From Notospermus geniculatus (Eukaryota > Nemertea > Pilidiophora > Heteronemertea > Lineidae), in the NCBI GenBank assembly GCA_002633025.1, contig NMRB01000018.1, positions 618,734 through 682,733 of the forward strand: DNA of 64,000 nt, in the 5' to 3' direction. The stretch's first letter is position 1; each line of letters opens with the position of its first letter. Position numbers and translations under genes: made by a program. This document shows, one piece after another, positions 12,862 to 45,240 of this stretch. Below the pieces are notes generated by a model. It did no database searches and was not told where the DNA came from. It was given only the letters and a program-made list of their open reading frames with translations.

Positions 12862-14156
12862 ACTAGCAAGCAACAGGTTGAATCAGTCTCTTCCATGACG
12901 TTACTGACATTGTAAGCAGATGGCGCTGCAACGTGAGCAATGCCGCCAACTCAGAAGTAGACTCCCCGTTGGCGGAGTGGACTGTGAACCGTCGCTTTCG
13001 TTGACGTTGTAACAGTAAAGAAAGTCCCCCTGTAAAAACCGTCCACTTCTATTTTTCTATAACAGAAGGTGCATGGGGTATAAACCAATCGCCAGAGGTT
13101 GGAATGCAACAATAGGATCATTTGTTCGTAACAGTTTTTCCTTGGGGATAGGCCCATTTTTTGGGTAGGCCTAAATATCTGTTTATTGGAAAGAAACTGG
13201 CAAACGAATTTGGTATGAGTGGAAAGGACATTCTTCCTGGGTTAGAGCCAAATAAATTATTGAAGAAGGCAAGCAGCGGTTTGGGAGAAACGGACTTGGA
13301 AATATGATGATCTCTGTCGGACTGAAATGCTGATCCCGCTCGTCGGAGCTTTTTTCGACGGTCGTCGGAACAAGGCTGTATACATGTACTTCGCCTTCGG
13401 TGAGGCCCCGATGAGGTTCAGTGAGGTCCGGTGAGGCACGGTGAGGTCCGGTGAGGTGTTTAGTCATACCGATATTCTTTCTTGTCAAACCGGCATTCTA
13501 TCGAGAAGATCGCTTGCGATATCGTCCGGTGTGCTGCTGGATTTATGTTTGGATCCTTCATCTTATGAGTAAACCTTGGTCCACTTCCAACCTTGTCCTT
13601 GGGACCTCCCTGAGTCCTTCCTGATGTTAGGCCAATCGATCGATCGACGATAGTCTATGACCAGTTGTCACCGGATTGCCGCGATAGCGTACCGGCGATA
13701 GTCTCCGGATAGGGCCTATCGGTAGTAAACTAACGGAGTTTCGCACGCCCCCCCCCCCCAGGTGAGGTTAAAGTACCTAGTGGAGTACGTCAATGAATAG
13801 GCTGTATGTTGTCTTCTACAAGTATGTCATGTATGTTCAGAATGTACGAAATTAAGCTTGTTCTAAAAATAAATACGAATTCATTGCAATCTTTATTGCA
13901 CTTCCAACAACAGGAGACTCAGGTGACTAGCCGTATTCAGATTTGACTTTTTAATTTAAAATGCATGCACGTTCGGTCTTTCAGTCACCCTTTCCCTCGC
14001 CTCCACACCAAATACAACAGATTCGTCTCCATTTCTGCTGTGAGCAGGAAAAGAAAACTAATATACGGGGAGTTCCTAATTGTTGTTCAGTGAACGTTGT
14101 CGGTTGGCTTCAAGACTTTCCCTAAAAGTAGCACTATACAATTGTCATGACATAAA

Positions 14157-14650
14157 CTAAAGCCAGCAGCACAGCAGGCGATATCGCAAGCGATCGCCGG
14201 CGAGAAAATCGGCTGTTGACGCCAGGTGTACGCTGGACAGTGATTCGTGGAATCTTCTCGCCTGCGATCAATGTTCGCGCAATGTCAAACAATATAACAG
14301 TTTTCGCAAAGCCCCCGAAACGCCAACGCGAACGTCTGTCCTTTTGTTCAACGCTCTCTTCGTGGCATCAAACAATGGGTTGGGCGTTCACGTCGGCGTT
14401 TCGGGGGCTTTGCGAAAACTCCCTATTGTTTTCGCAAAGCCCCCGAAAAGCCAAGGCGGGCGTCTATCCTTTTGTTCGGTGCTCTCTTCGTGGCATCGAA
14501 CAATGGGATTGGCGTTCGTGTTGGCGTTTCGGGGCTTTGCGAAAACTCCCTATTACCAAAGCCGATATCGCCTAGTCTGCGGTGGCTGGCAAGAAGATTG
14601 GTGGCGAGTAGATCGCTTGCAATATCGCCTGGTGTGCTGCTGGCTTTATC
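14157..14650. mobile_element. Foldback element of the AAAGCCAGCAGCAC family with a duplicated insert
   Basis: The ends are inverted repeats: left aaagccagcagcacagcagg with cgatatcgcaagcgatc, right gatcgcttgcaatatcgcc with ggtgtgctgctggcttta, flanked by ta. Between them lies a second palindromic unit present twice in tandem (about 14298-14421 and 14421-14550). Each unit begins gttttcgcaaagcccccgaa and ends with its complement. Related ends occur at 15188-15519, and a lone half-site at about 13505-13548. Confidence 0.8.
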
Positions 14651-15187
14651 GTGCCCGAGAAATACGTCAGGGAGAAGAGAAAAACATGATAGACTACACA
14701 ATAACATTTTAAACACATGACAACCAAAGTTTACTAAAACATGTGTCCCAGATGTGATTCACTACTTTAAGATTTAGTGAAATCAATGGATTTATCCGGC
14801 AGTTGCTACACAGGAGAGGGAAACATTATGACTTACATGTCAACAAATGCTGCACTCCTCCGGCAATTAAAAACAAATCTCACTCACCGTGAACACAAGC
14901 TCAGCTGAATGCAAGCTGCAAGTGATCCGATTTCTATAGTTACTGGGTTGTGAGCAGGGACCTTATTCACAAAGCCCGTATAAGCCATAACTTTAGGGGT
15001 ATGCAAATCTTCTGGCTGATGGTGAATAGGTTGCCCGCAAAAGGACAATAGTTTGCGCAGTTCGTAACGTTACTTCGTCAATGCTTGGAGGAATTCGTCA
15101 GTATAATTCCTCCAAGGTCAATGTGAATAAGATCCCAGAAGTGTTGAGAAAGTCCACAAATGGAATTAAATGTGAACTCGCTGTTGA

Positions 15188-15519
15188 GCCAGCAGCACAC
15201 CAGGCGATATCGCAAGCGATCCGAGCCGATCGCACAGAAAGTCCGATAGTGCTACCGGTGCCTATCGGCAGTTACTTATAACGCATTTTCCCATCAACTA
15301 CACTGCCACACTGAAAGCACTATCGGACTTTCTATGCGGTTGACCCTGATCGCAAGCTAGCACTGAAAATAGGCTTTTGACGCAAGGTGTGCGCTAGACA
15401 GCACTGCGTGGAATCTTCTCGCCAGCGATGCTCACCCAACCTAGTCTGCGGGTGGCTGGTGAGAAGATCGGTGGCGATTATAGATCACGTGCGAATCGAC
15501 TGGTGTGCTGCTGGCTTTA
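15188..15519. mobile_element. Second AAAGCCAGCAGCAC-family element with a different nested insert
   Basis: The termini match the element at 14157-14650. The interior carries another palindrome at about 15231-15339 (cgcacagaaagtccgatagt paired with actatcggactttctatgcg). Its right terminus lies inside the segment duplicated again after 16184. Confidence 0.75.
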
Positions 15520-16183
15520 CCTGGTGACCTAAACTTTTTAACACTCAGCCATTCCCTTTTTAAATAATAGGTTTCGTACGGAAATCACCAAGAATACCCG
15601 GCAAGAATATCACAAAGACATACAGGATGAAACCTTGTTCACACTAATATCTTTCACATTCAAATCACGGAGATCAATCTATTCCAGTTTGACAAAAATA
15701 CTGAATGAAGACAAAGGTATCAACGAAGTACTGCACTCCAATGGCTAAAGGAAGTGTATCATACCGAATTATGTCAAATACATCACAGACTAATCAGCAA
15801 CTTCGAGACCTGCCTTCATTTTCCAAGTAAAACAGCCCGGTAAAACAGGCTGAATCGTCAACAGCTCTTCGAAGCATTTGCAGAGACGACATGAACTCAG
15901 TTACCCTCAGGTCACTCTAAAACAACGGTATGGTCAGAGTTCTGCCTTTCTTGAAGTAGGCCTACAGGGTATCACATCGAAGCGCAAGTAAACTCGATAG
16001 GGTTGTATAGATACCCGGACCCAACATCCATACCAAAAATTCTGCGCTTATCAGGGATTCTTAATCCTCGCTCCCTCGTCAGTACTCACGCGAAGAACGC
16101 AGCAGAAAAGATATGCGCTCAATCACAGACCGCCATTCTGAGTCACCTAAGCCTTCCAATCACTCCTACCCCCGCAATCAGGT
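15477..16183. repeat. Direct duplicate, copy 1, ending at a single-N contig join
   Basis: This 707-bp block is repeated nearly exactly at 16185-17039, directly after the N at 16184. The pattern is that of two overlapping contig ends from different haplotypes placed side by side rather than merged. Copy 1 lacks the foldback insertion found in copy 2 and has a short extra 'cccggtaaaacag' segment. Confidence 0.85.
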
Positions 16184-16184
16184 N

Positions 16185-17039
16185 ATTATAGATCACGTGC
16201 GAATCGACTGGTGTGCTGCTGGCTTTACCTGGTGACCTAAACTTTTTAACACTCAGCCATTCCCTTTTTAAATAATAGGTTTCGTACGGAAATCACCAAG
16301 AATACCCGGCAAGAATATCACAAAGACATACAGGATGAAACCTTGTTCACACTAATATCTTTCACATTCAAATCACGGAGATCAATCTATTCCAGTTTGA
16401 CAAAAATACTGAACGAAGACAAAGGTATCAACGAAGTACTGCACTCCAATGGCTAAAGGAAGTGTATATCATACCGAATTGTGTCAAATACATCACAGAC
16501 TAATCAGCAACTTCGAGATCTGTCTTCATTTTCCAAGTAAAACAGGCTCAATCGTCAACAGCTCTTCGAAGCATTTGCAGAGACGACATGAACTCAGTTA
16601 CCCTCAGGTCACTCTAAAGCGGCGAATCCACTGTCGCGATTTGGGCTTGAGACGGGGTTGCGGTCCCTTGCGATCGCCTTATATGGCAATCGGAAGTCCT
16701 TATAAGGTAACCGCAAGGGAACGCAACCGCGTCTCAAGCCAAAATCGCGACAGTGGATCACCCGCTTATATCAACTTAGACAACGGTATGGTCAGAGTTC
16801 TACCATTCTTGAAGTAGGCCTACAGGGTATCACATCGAAGCGCAAGCAAACTCGATAGGCTTATAGATACCCGGACCCAACATCCATACCAAAAATCCTG
16901 CGCTTATCAGGGATTCTTAATCCTCGCTCCCTCGTCAGTACTCACGCGAAGAACGCAGCAGAAAAGATATGCGCTCAATCACAGACCGCCATTCTGAGTC
17001 ACCTAAGCCTTCCAATCACTCCTACCCCCGCAATCAGGT
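16185..17039. repeat. Direct duplicate, copy 2, carrying a foldback insertion
   Basis: This block is homologous to 15477-16183 with scattered substitutions and small indels. It also has an extra segment of about 160 bp at 16619-16780. The reading frame at 16449-16817 runs through this repeat and is not considered a gene. Confidence 0.85.
16619..16765. mobile_element. Foldback element present in only one of two duplicate copies
   Basis: It is about 147 bp with long inverted arms: gaatccactgtcgcgattt on the left, aaatcgcgacagtggatcac on the right, plus internal pairing of gagacggggttgcg with cgcaaccgcgtctc. The matching position in the duplicate (about 15918) is empty, so insertion rather than ancestral sequence is the simplest reading. 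Similar CCACTGTCGCG ends occur near 50640. Confidence 0.8.
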
Positions 17040-17154
17040 CTTGTGTGAGGTTGTATCCCCATGGGCGTCACCCGGGGGGGGGGTGCGAACGATCTCCCTC
17101 TTTGGCGAACAGTGCCCTCACATTCAAAGCAGCTTAAGGGTTATGAAAAGTGAC

Positions 17155-17320
17155 TCGAAATCTCGAATTTTTGACGCAAAAAATCTGACTAACGGCAAAC
17201 TGAATTGAGAAAATAAGGCTCGGGGCACCTTCTGACGGTTCCCGAGGGCCCCGAGCCTTATTTTCCCAATTTTTTGTGCAGTTAGTCAGATTTTTCGCGT
17301 CAAAAATTCGAGATTTCGAC
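17155..17320. mobile_element. Foldback element, arms of about 70 bp
   Basis: The left arm runs from cgaaatctcgaatttttgac through atctgactaac to aaaataaggctcgggg. The right arm is its reverse complement (ccccgagccttatttt ... gttagtcagat ... gtcaaaaattcgagatttcg). The loop is only about 25 bp, so a long hairpin is expected. Confidence 0.8.
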
Positions 17321-19401
17321 AGGGTTGCAAAATGCTACAGAATGCGTCTCAGAGCATCTAGATTTTCAAGTTTTCCTGTGGGAGACACCCCAGACCCCCC
17401 GTCGGGGCGAGCGCTGAACGCGCCTCGCAGGAAACCTGGCGACGCCCAAGTATCCCTTGTGATTTTCCTCCCACCGTCCGCCGAGGTGTACACAGTAGAC
17501 CGGGGCATTACTTGGGGTGTGTTATTACCCTGGTATGTGCTCCTTGGACCTCTGAAACCCGCCCAAAATCCCTGCAATGCATGGCTCAAGCCCCTCTGAG
17601 TTGAACATGTTCAACTTCTGCCTGACGACCTGACTCGAATTTACGATTCCCTACGCGCAGATCACTAGTTCCACGATGCGCACATGCACACCCTTTCACT
17701 TTAGCGACCTGACCATATGATTTCTACACCTGAATTGATGCTGACTGTTCCGTCATGGTGCAGATCGGTGCGACATCTGCATAAGGGCAATGAATCGCGC
17801 ACATACTCCACTGATTCCAGCGAATGTCTTCAGGGTTTATCATGTGCAGTGACAAAGGGAGCGAGTGTTAAGAACTTCTCATATTCTCAGGATGAAAAAT
17901 GATGGTGACTTTTTGATGACTTGCTGTGGCGTTTTTGAGTTAAATGTGCAGAATGCAAATTCCAGATATGGTGGCAGTGGCAGCCATATTTATTTATTGG
18001 AGTGCAACCAAAATCGATAGTGGATTGACAGACAGATGACTTACTCCATAATTTCAGAAAAACTTTGACCTCTGCGACCTTGAAAAGTATGTCAAATCAA
18101 ATATGCAAGCTTTGTGTTATGTATCTTATTAGATATACCCATGATAAAAATAGTGCCCACGGCACTGTGCCCGCTTGGCGATTATCACCAATAAAAACCA
18201 TAATTTAAAAGCTAAGTTTTTTAAGACTGAAGCAGTGTGTGACATATCATTTCTCAGAATCGCTTTTTTCTTTGCTGATAGATATGGTCCGAGGCCTATT
18301 TTCAGCACCCTAGGACATGTAGTTTTCAAGATACAGGCATTTAAATGGTCATTTTGTGTGTCCCTTCGTACCAAACAAGCATGTTTATCCGTCCCGACTG
18401 ACACAGATTAAATACAAGCAAAACATCAGAAAAGTACACACAACAAAATGACCACCTAGCAGCCATTTCTATAATTAGTTGAGGCTTGTACAGGTTACCT
18501 AGATACACTAACATATAAGGTTAAAACACTGCAAGTTAAAACGCGACGAAATGAGACACGTTCGTATTTTTTTTACAATTTGATCTCTGTGACGTTGAAA
18601 TTTGACAAAGATCTGTTGCTTAGTTCAGGAGAGTTAGCAGTTTTTGTTATGGTTTTGGGCCTCTAGTGGCTAAGTCAACAATCAGATTTCGCCGAAATTT
18701 TGTCTGCAAGTTTCTATGATCAATGATTATATATATACATGTACCATACAAACTTTCAAAGCGATAGCTCAAGCCATTACAAAACATGCCAACTTTGTGA
18801 TCTCTGACAAACTGTGTGACCTCAATTATTATGTTATGTATCCATATCATCAGATATACCTACCTACATGTATAATGAAAATCTGATGAAAAGTCGTCAC
18901 TTACCTCACGAGAAATAGCACTTCTGTGATTTTGGTTTTGGCCCCCTAGTGGCAAAGTCAGGAATCAGATTTCACTATACCCTAGAGGTACATACTGAGG
19001 AGCAAAAAGATTTGAAAAATAAAGACACTAGAGTGCCAACAACCAAAAGTTTCTGGCAGGACACACGACAGACCACCACTCACCCACCCCAACCACAGCA
19101 AAGGCCCTGATGGGCCTTGTGGCTAAGCGGGCTAAAAAAGAACCCTCATGACTACATTGTCAAAGTCAAATTGCATTTTTAATTTACACTTTACTTGCAT
19201 GAACTACCATTTTAAAACAATTTCTGCTGTCGACATGTCTTAGTGAACTCCGAGAGCCATATTTCAAATGCAATGCCTTGAGCCATCAACAGTATCCATT
19301 CCACTCCATGATCATTTAAAATATCCTGTACAATCATCATATACACTTTACAAAATACAGAGTCTATCAGAGTTTCTACCAAACTTGAGTTGAGTCCAAG
19401 C

Positions 19402-39887
<20,486 letters not shown>

Positions 39888-42007
39888 GATGCCGTTCCCC
39901 GCAGTTTTGTTTGTAGTTGTTGTGACCAACCGCTCTCGATTTGGAGTGGTAGGGTTTTTTTGAGATACGGTCACTTTGACGTGTTTGCTCGCGATCCGCC
40001 CAATGTCTGCAGTATATACCCCTGTATACAGGGGATCAACTACAATGGACAATAAATTAGAACACACAACGCGAAATACTGAAATTCTGTAGTAGCCTAC
40101 ACATGCTGTAGGATCTACGACATGACATGTACGAGTCCAATGAAAATAAACAAAATGGCGCCGCAAAATTTTACGACAAACATTCAATTTTCTTTAGGAA
40201 TTCTTTGAGTCTACTCTGTAATACATTATTTTATCCAAATTAAACAACTTTTTGCCGAAAAAATAAAAAGAATTGAGTTAACAGACTACGGTTATAGTGC
40301 TACTGTCGGCATTTTCCGTGATGTCGATTTCTGCCTTGACTGGTCCCCTGCCCTCGTGGCGCCTTCAGCAAATACGACAGGCGTTGCGTATGCGATTTCT
40401 GCACCCGATTGGTTGATTCCAAACTTGGAGGAATTATAATTCCTCCAAGTTCCAAAGTAGGCCCTAATTAAATCTATTTTTAGAATCAGTGAAGCCCGCA
40501 GTGAAGTGTGAAGAAAAGGCCCTAAAACAGATCATAAAGTTGAGGACCGTGTACCTATTCGGGTAAAACAGATCATAAAGTTGAGGACCGTGTACCTATT
40601 CGGGTACCTAGAAAGGCCGAAACGGACCGAAACGGGCCGAAACGGACCTATAGTATGCCGAAACTGACATTGGAAGGTGTCGAAAGGGAAAGGAACGATA
40701 CAATGACAGCCGAATTAGACCTAATAATCACGATTACATGGTCGGGGTCATCCCCAGAATAAAAAAAGTGAAAATCTATAGGCCCCTATCCTCAAATCCA
40801 AATTCAAATTATGCATATCCTCTGAGATGCATTTTCCCCAAAACTGACACCACAATCAATAACTCATCCTCGCACCCAGGGTCTTCACAACCGGCTCCCC
40901 AACTCGCGCTTGGTTCAGAGGGAGGGTACGACCGTAAATGACCTGAGATTCTCAGGATGTCAATAACTCGGCTTGATTGAAGAGGGAAAATGACCTTTTA
41001 GAGGAAAAGTGTTTTTGCTTTTTGCTCCTGCCCCCTCCCCCTCCCCCCCCCCGTTTAGCTATGCTCCACCTGGATAATAATAACTTCATGAATTGCTAAT
41101 AAATTTTGAGACATACAAAACTGCCCAAATGGGGACAATGCTTTTCACATGGAGCCTGAATTTTTTAGCCCTTTCACCAATTTCGCACTTTTGGCAAAAG
41201 TTTTTGCTATGAAAACAATCTCAGCAGCTGCTCAGATGGCAACATTACTCTCGTGACGTGGTGACTCCGTTATGTTTTTCAAAAGCCCCTTTTGGGGGGG
41301 TAGCATACCCATAAGGCTTCTTCAGTAGCCGAAGAACCTTAGTTGTGATATCAACTCACTCACAGAATGAATGCCCACCTTCACTAATTAGCGGCTCCTT
41401 TGATTTACGCCTAATTTCGGTCCGTTTCGGCACGTTTTGGTCCGTTTCGGCGCGATTCGGTCTTCACTAATTAGCGGCTCCTTTGATTTACGCCTAATTT
41501 CGGTCCGTTTCGGCACGTTTCGGTCCGTTTCGGCGCGATTCGGTCCGTTTAACCGTACCTATTCCATGCTGGAATTTGACACAAAACGTGCGCTTTTACC
41601 CCAAATTTTATAGATTTAGCCTGTGATACTCCACGAGCGGTCACAGTGCACAGGGGAGAGGTGAGTCATTCACGGTGCACAGGGGAGACAGACATTCTTA
41701 CGGCCTCCCGAAATAACCCGAAGTTTACTTTTGTCATGTCGGGAGGGAGCATTCGGACTACTTCGCTGTTTTCCGTACATGCCAGAATGGTGGCCGACAC
41801 CTGTCCTCGTATGGCAGAGCGTCCCGAGGACAGGGGAGCAGTCTATTTCTGCGCATGCGCAGTACTGTTCCAATAAATCGATGTGACGACAGTGCTGAAC
41901 GCTGCGCCAGTAATTTTTCTCAATTTCATGTCAATTTTGAGCACAAATTTCGAGGTTTAAAGAACAATCAAAAACATTATTGTGAAATATATTGTTCCTA
42001 CAACAAA
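39888..42007. promoter_or_regulatory. Divergent promoter interval between USP7 and HAPSTR1
   Basis: About 2.1 kb separates the two start codons, which face away from each other. I see no TATA box I would defend. The interval also holds a tandem duplication at 40524-40605 (agatcataaagttgaggacc), a run of gaaacggacc units at 40613-40650, and a tandem duplication at 41382-41548. Part of it must be 5' UTR and core promoter for both genes; the boundaries cannot be set from sequence. Confidence 0.55.
41382..41548. repeat. Tandem duplication, about 82 bp unit, rich in TTTCGGTCCG
   Basis: Two consecutive copies of a unit that starts ttcactaattagcggctcc and ends ggcgcgattcggtc. The internal 10-bp motif tttcggtccg also repeats in each unit. 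Its complement appears at 40613-40650, so the two may be arms of one larger inverted element. Confidence 0.75.
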
Positions 42008-43584
42008 ATGTCTGAAGACAAGAACATTGAGCAAGATAAATTGGCAGATAATTGGTTGAAAAGTTGGGAGGATCAGTGCATTTCCGAGTACGATAACGAA
42101 CCCGACATGGAGGACCGAGTTCAGCTGGATCGGGAAGAATCGTCACAAAAACTGTGGCTTCTTTTCCAAAATTCCGCGAGTGCGGTTGCTCAGCTGTACA
42201 AAGGTAACAACACTTATTGTGGTCCTTTGGCCATTTCATGATTTGGCTGGCACAAATACTTTCTGTTGGCCAGAGATTCCAAAACCATCTTAAAAAGGGT
42301 CTAGCCTAGAGGGCCTAGCCTACCCTAGGCCTAGGGTAGGCAGGCCTAGCCTACCTAGCTAGGCCTAGTACAAAATCCCTTTTGATTTTCAGATCGCCAC
42401 CAGCACCACCAGCACCAGTATGACCAATGTCTTTCATTGTGGGTGCCATTCCAGAATGCTGCAGGGAGTGTGACCCATTTATATAGAGGTGAGTTAAAGC
42501 AATCCTGCCTGCTTGATTTGGTCCTACCTAAGTTTGCCACGTGTAGGATGTCCAGAAATTTTTAAAAAAACATATATTTGAATATAATAAATCTGTGCAG
42601 GGCCCGGTTGCACAAAACTCACGATAGCGCTAACTTGGTGTTAGCGCTAACTTTATGTTACTGTTAGATGATGTAAAAATCCATTGTCTTTTTACGTCAT
42701 TTAACATAAAGTTACACCAAGTTAGCGCTAACATGAGTTTTGTGCAACCCAGCCCAGATTGTCAAACAGTGAGTTGAAGACGACTTTGTCTCTGGGGCTA
42801 TGCATCTTACAATGGAATTGGAAGACAGAGGCCAAGTCAGACCTATAATGATTGTTGTTTCTTACCTGTGTCTTATCAAATTTACAGATAGTGTTGACTC
42901 TGTGCGTAGAGCTTATGACATTGGAATTCAAAGCGGATATCAACGAAGAACAAAGGACTTACTTTCATGGGCTAAAAAACGTCGAAGGCACATTAGAAGG
43001 GAAGACTTAATTGCGTATCTGTGTGGTAAAAGCTTGCCTCGTCACAGGCCCAGTGCTACATTAGCGAAACCTCCCTCTAGATCGAATCTGGATAGATCTT
43101 CACCGATACGTTCACCATCAGGCCATTTGGAACAGGGCCAGGAACCGGATTTACAAACGTTTAGAGAGGCATTAGCATTACAAGGTATTGTGTCTTAATT
43201 CGTTGATAAAATATGTGTAAATCAAATTAGTATTGTGTCTCCATGTTGTCTGTCAAGTGCCATATTCTTCCTTGTTGTATTTAAGTAATTCTTTCACATT
43301 CAGCATGAACGAAATGCGTTACTGTCATATGACTTTAAATGAATGAGTCTTCTTGTTTTTCAGGGTTGAATGGAGCGATGTCAAACATTAGTGTCGGTTA
43401 CAATAGAGCATCTAATCATGGCAATGTACAAGTAAGAAATGAAAGAGACAATGACTTGGACTGTTTTATCATGAATGAATTCTCACGGAATTGTGATCGT
43501 AAAAGGGCGTCATCCCCTACTGATGTGATAATGAGGACTCTCCTACAAGGAAACGAAGCCGCTTATTTTGATGTATTTCCTTGA
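42008..43584 (+). CDS. HAPSTR1: HAPSTR1 (C16orf72/TAPR1) orthologue
   Basis: Small nuclear stress-response protein; in vertebrates it binds the HUWE1 ubiquitin ligase and restrains p53 signalling. Exons 42008-42203, 42393-42488, 42888-43184 and 43364-43584 have GT/AG sites and sum to 270 codons (269 residues; human 275). Diagnostic blocks in order: QKLWLLFQNSASAVAQLYK, LSLWVPFQNAAGSVTHLYR, FDIGIQ-type DIGIQSGYQRR, KKRRRHIRREDLIAYLCGK, LQTFREALALQGLNGAM. The Met at 42008 aligns with the human start; an upstream in-frame Met at 41855 is less likely. After RKRASSPTDVIM the frame departs from the family. A different frame from 43536 reads DSPTRKRSRLF and stop, like the human DSPTHKRNRMI ending, so the C-terminus is probably frameshifted here. 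It stands head to head with USP7. Confidence 0.93.
42601..42756. mobile_element. Foldback element with GGCCCGGTTGCAC ends, HAPSTR1 intron 2
   Basis: ggcccggttgcacaaaactc and gttagcgctaactttatgtt are followed by their complements (taacataaagttacaccaag, gagttttgtgcaacccagcc). It shares its terminal 13 bases with 48824-48967. Confidence 0.8.
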
Positions 43585-44117
43585 CAGTAATAATGGCTTT
43601 CTGTATGTTTGGATGAGCATTGTTATTGACTTGTTACAATTCAAGAAGATATGAAATGTTATCCCGAGGCTTGCAAAAAGATTTTGTGCTTTTGTGGCTA
43701 TGTCATGTATCGAAATCAAACCGAGTGTTCAGTCACACACAGGAGTCAACGTCTTTACAATTCAATGAAGATATTACGGAATATTTTTTAATAGTGATCT
43801 GAAATCGATTGATGTAATACATGTCTTCACAAATAACCTGTAACATGATAATTTCTCTGTGACATGTTGATGGTTATGAATATTTGGGAAAAGGATCACC
43901 ATCAAAATGGTCGGGAAAAGGATCACAGTCAACATGGTCAATGATGGAGGAGTGTTTTGAAGCAGTGCTTTTTCGTTGAGAGACAACAACCATTGCCTGA
44001 CGGCTACAGGATAATTTGCCTGGGATATCTAGGAAAGTTTGCCTCTGGATAATTCGCCCCGGGACAGTTTGCCCCAGGATAACTCCCCCTGGGTAATTCT
44101 CCCGAGGCCCATATTTT
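43534..44117. repeat. Direct repeat copy 1 spanning the end of HAPSTR1
   Basis: About 580 bp beginning aggactctcctacaagg, repeated at 44470-45058 with about 1-2 percent differences. The first copy contains the last codons and 3' flank of HAPSTR1. The distal end has degenerate 'ggataattcgcccc'-like iterations. Confidence 0.9.
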
Positions 44118-44469
44118 TAGCTCACCGTGGTGAGCTTATACAATGGTTGTGCGTCCGTCGTCGTCGTCGTCGTCCGTTAGCAGGGCACGTTTCGTAACCG
44201 CTGAAGCTATTGATCTGAAACTTGGTACATATATACCCCTAGGTCAGATGACCCACGACACCAAGTTTCGGTCCGATTCGACTCTCAGTTCGGCCACCAG
44301 GTGGCGGAAACCAAAAACACAAAAAGTGCAATAACTCCTGAACTAATGACTAGATCATCTCCAAATTTTTATTGTACGTGTAGCTAATAAGGATACATAA
44401 CATATATAACGGGTTTTTGATTTGACCTACTTTTCAAGGTCACAGAGGTCAAAGTTCGACAAAAGTGAC
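44118..44469. repeat. Dispersed AGCTCACC...GGTGAGCT repeat between the direct copies
   Basis: It begins with a hairpin (agctcaccgtggtgagct), then a (cgt)n-type run, then diffuse sequence ending ggtcacagaggtcaaagtt. Short relatives of the ends occur in USP7 introns (caggtgagctaaaaag near 20030 and 20995) and around 18.0-18.9 kb. This is an old interspersed family with no coding capacity seen. Confidence 0.65.
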
Positions 44470-45058
44470 AGGACTCTCCTACAAGGAAACGAAGCCGCTT
44501 ATTTTGATGTATTTCCTTGACAGTAATAATGGCTTTCTGTATGTTTGGATGAGCATTGTTATATTGACTTGTTACAATTCAAGAAGATATGAAATGTTAT
44601 CCCGAGGCTTGCAAAAAGATTTTGTGCTTTTGTGGCTATGTCATGTATCAAAATCAAACAGAGTGTTCAGTCACACACAGGAGTCAACGTCTTTACAATT
44701 CAATGAAGATATTAGGGAATATTTTTTAATAGTGATCTGAAATTGATTGATGTAATACATGTCTTCACAAATAACCTGTAACATGATAATTTCTGTGTGA
44801 CATGTTGATGGTTATGAATATTTGGGAAAAGGATCACCATCAAAATGGTCGGGAAAAGGATCACAGTCAACATGGTCAATGATGGAGGAGTGTTTTGAAG
44901 CAGTGCTTTTTCGTTGAGAGACAACAACTATTGCCTGACGGCTACAGGATAATTTGCCTGGGATATCTAGGAAAGCTTGCCTCTGGATAATTCGCCCCGG
45001 GACAGTTTGCCCGAGGACAACTCCCCCTGGGTAATTCTCCCAAGGCCCATATTTGGGG
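44470..45058. repeat. Direct repeat copy 2 of the HAPSTR1 end segment
   Basis: Homologous to 43534-44117. Here the segment is preceded by gtgac rather than by coding sequence, so the ag before GACTCTCC could serve as a 3' splice site, though no strong pyrimidine tract precedes it. Confidence 0.85.
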
Positions 45059-45240
45059 TTAAACAGGACTGCTTCGTGGTCACTCCCTACATCATTGCAG
45101 CCTAGCCAGACTGTTGTATTTAGTTCATTCTTTTGTGCAAAATAATAATATTGTGATACAAACCAGCATTCTTTTTCAGCTCGGCAAGGTTGTACATGTA
45201 TGTGGGATTTTGTGATAAAAAACCCTTGATGTTGAAAACA

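Larger units (their letters stand above)
12862..19401. other. Intergenic region rich in foldback elements
   Basis: No conserved protein can be assembled here between two minus-strand genes. Its first few hundred bases presumably hold the BAIAP2 promoter and its last few hundred the USP7 3' UTR. The rest consists of the foldback elements and duplicated contig ends listed separately, a GTGAGG-rich short tandem run at 13395-13455, and a C run near 13750. Confidence 0.7.

Noticed and set aside
14216-14720. Several overlapping open frames on both strands
   Set aside because: All are formed by tandem palindromic units of one mobile element; the peptide repeats mirror the DNA repeats.
16449-16817. 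Plus-strand open frame of 122 codons
   Set aside because: It crosses the junction of a duplicated contig end and a foldback insertion. The same region in the duplicate copy is not open in the same way.
39888-40187. N-terminal extension of USP7 exon 1 (open frame up to 40187)
   Set aside because: The upstream residues look unlike any USP7 N-terminus. The Met at 39887 (MSMNHVDEK) aligns with the vertebrate start.
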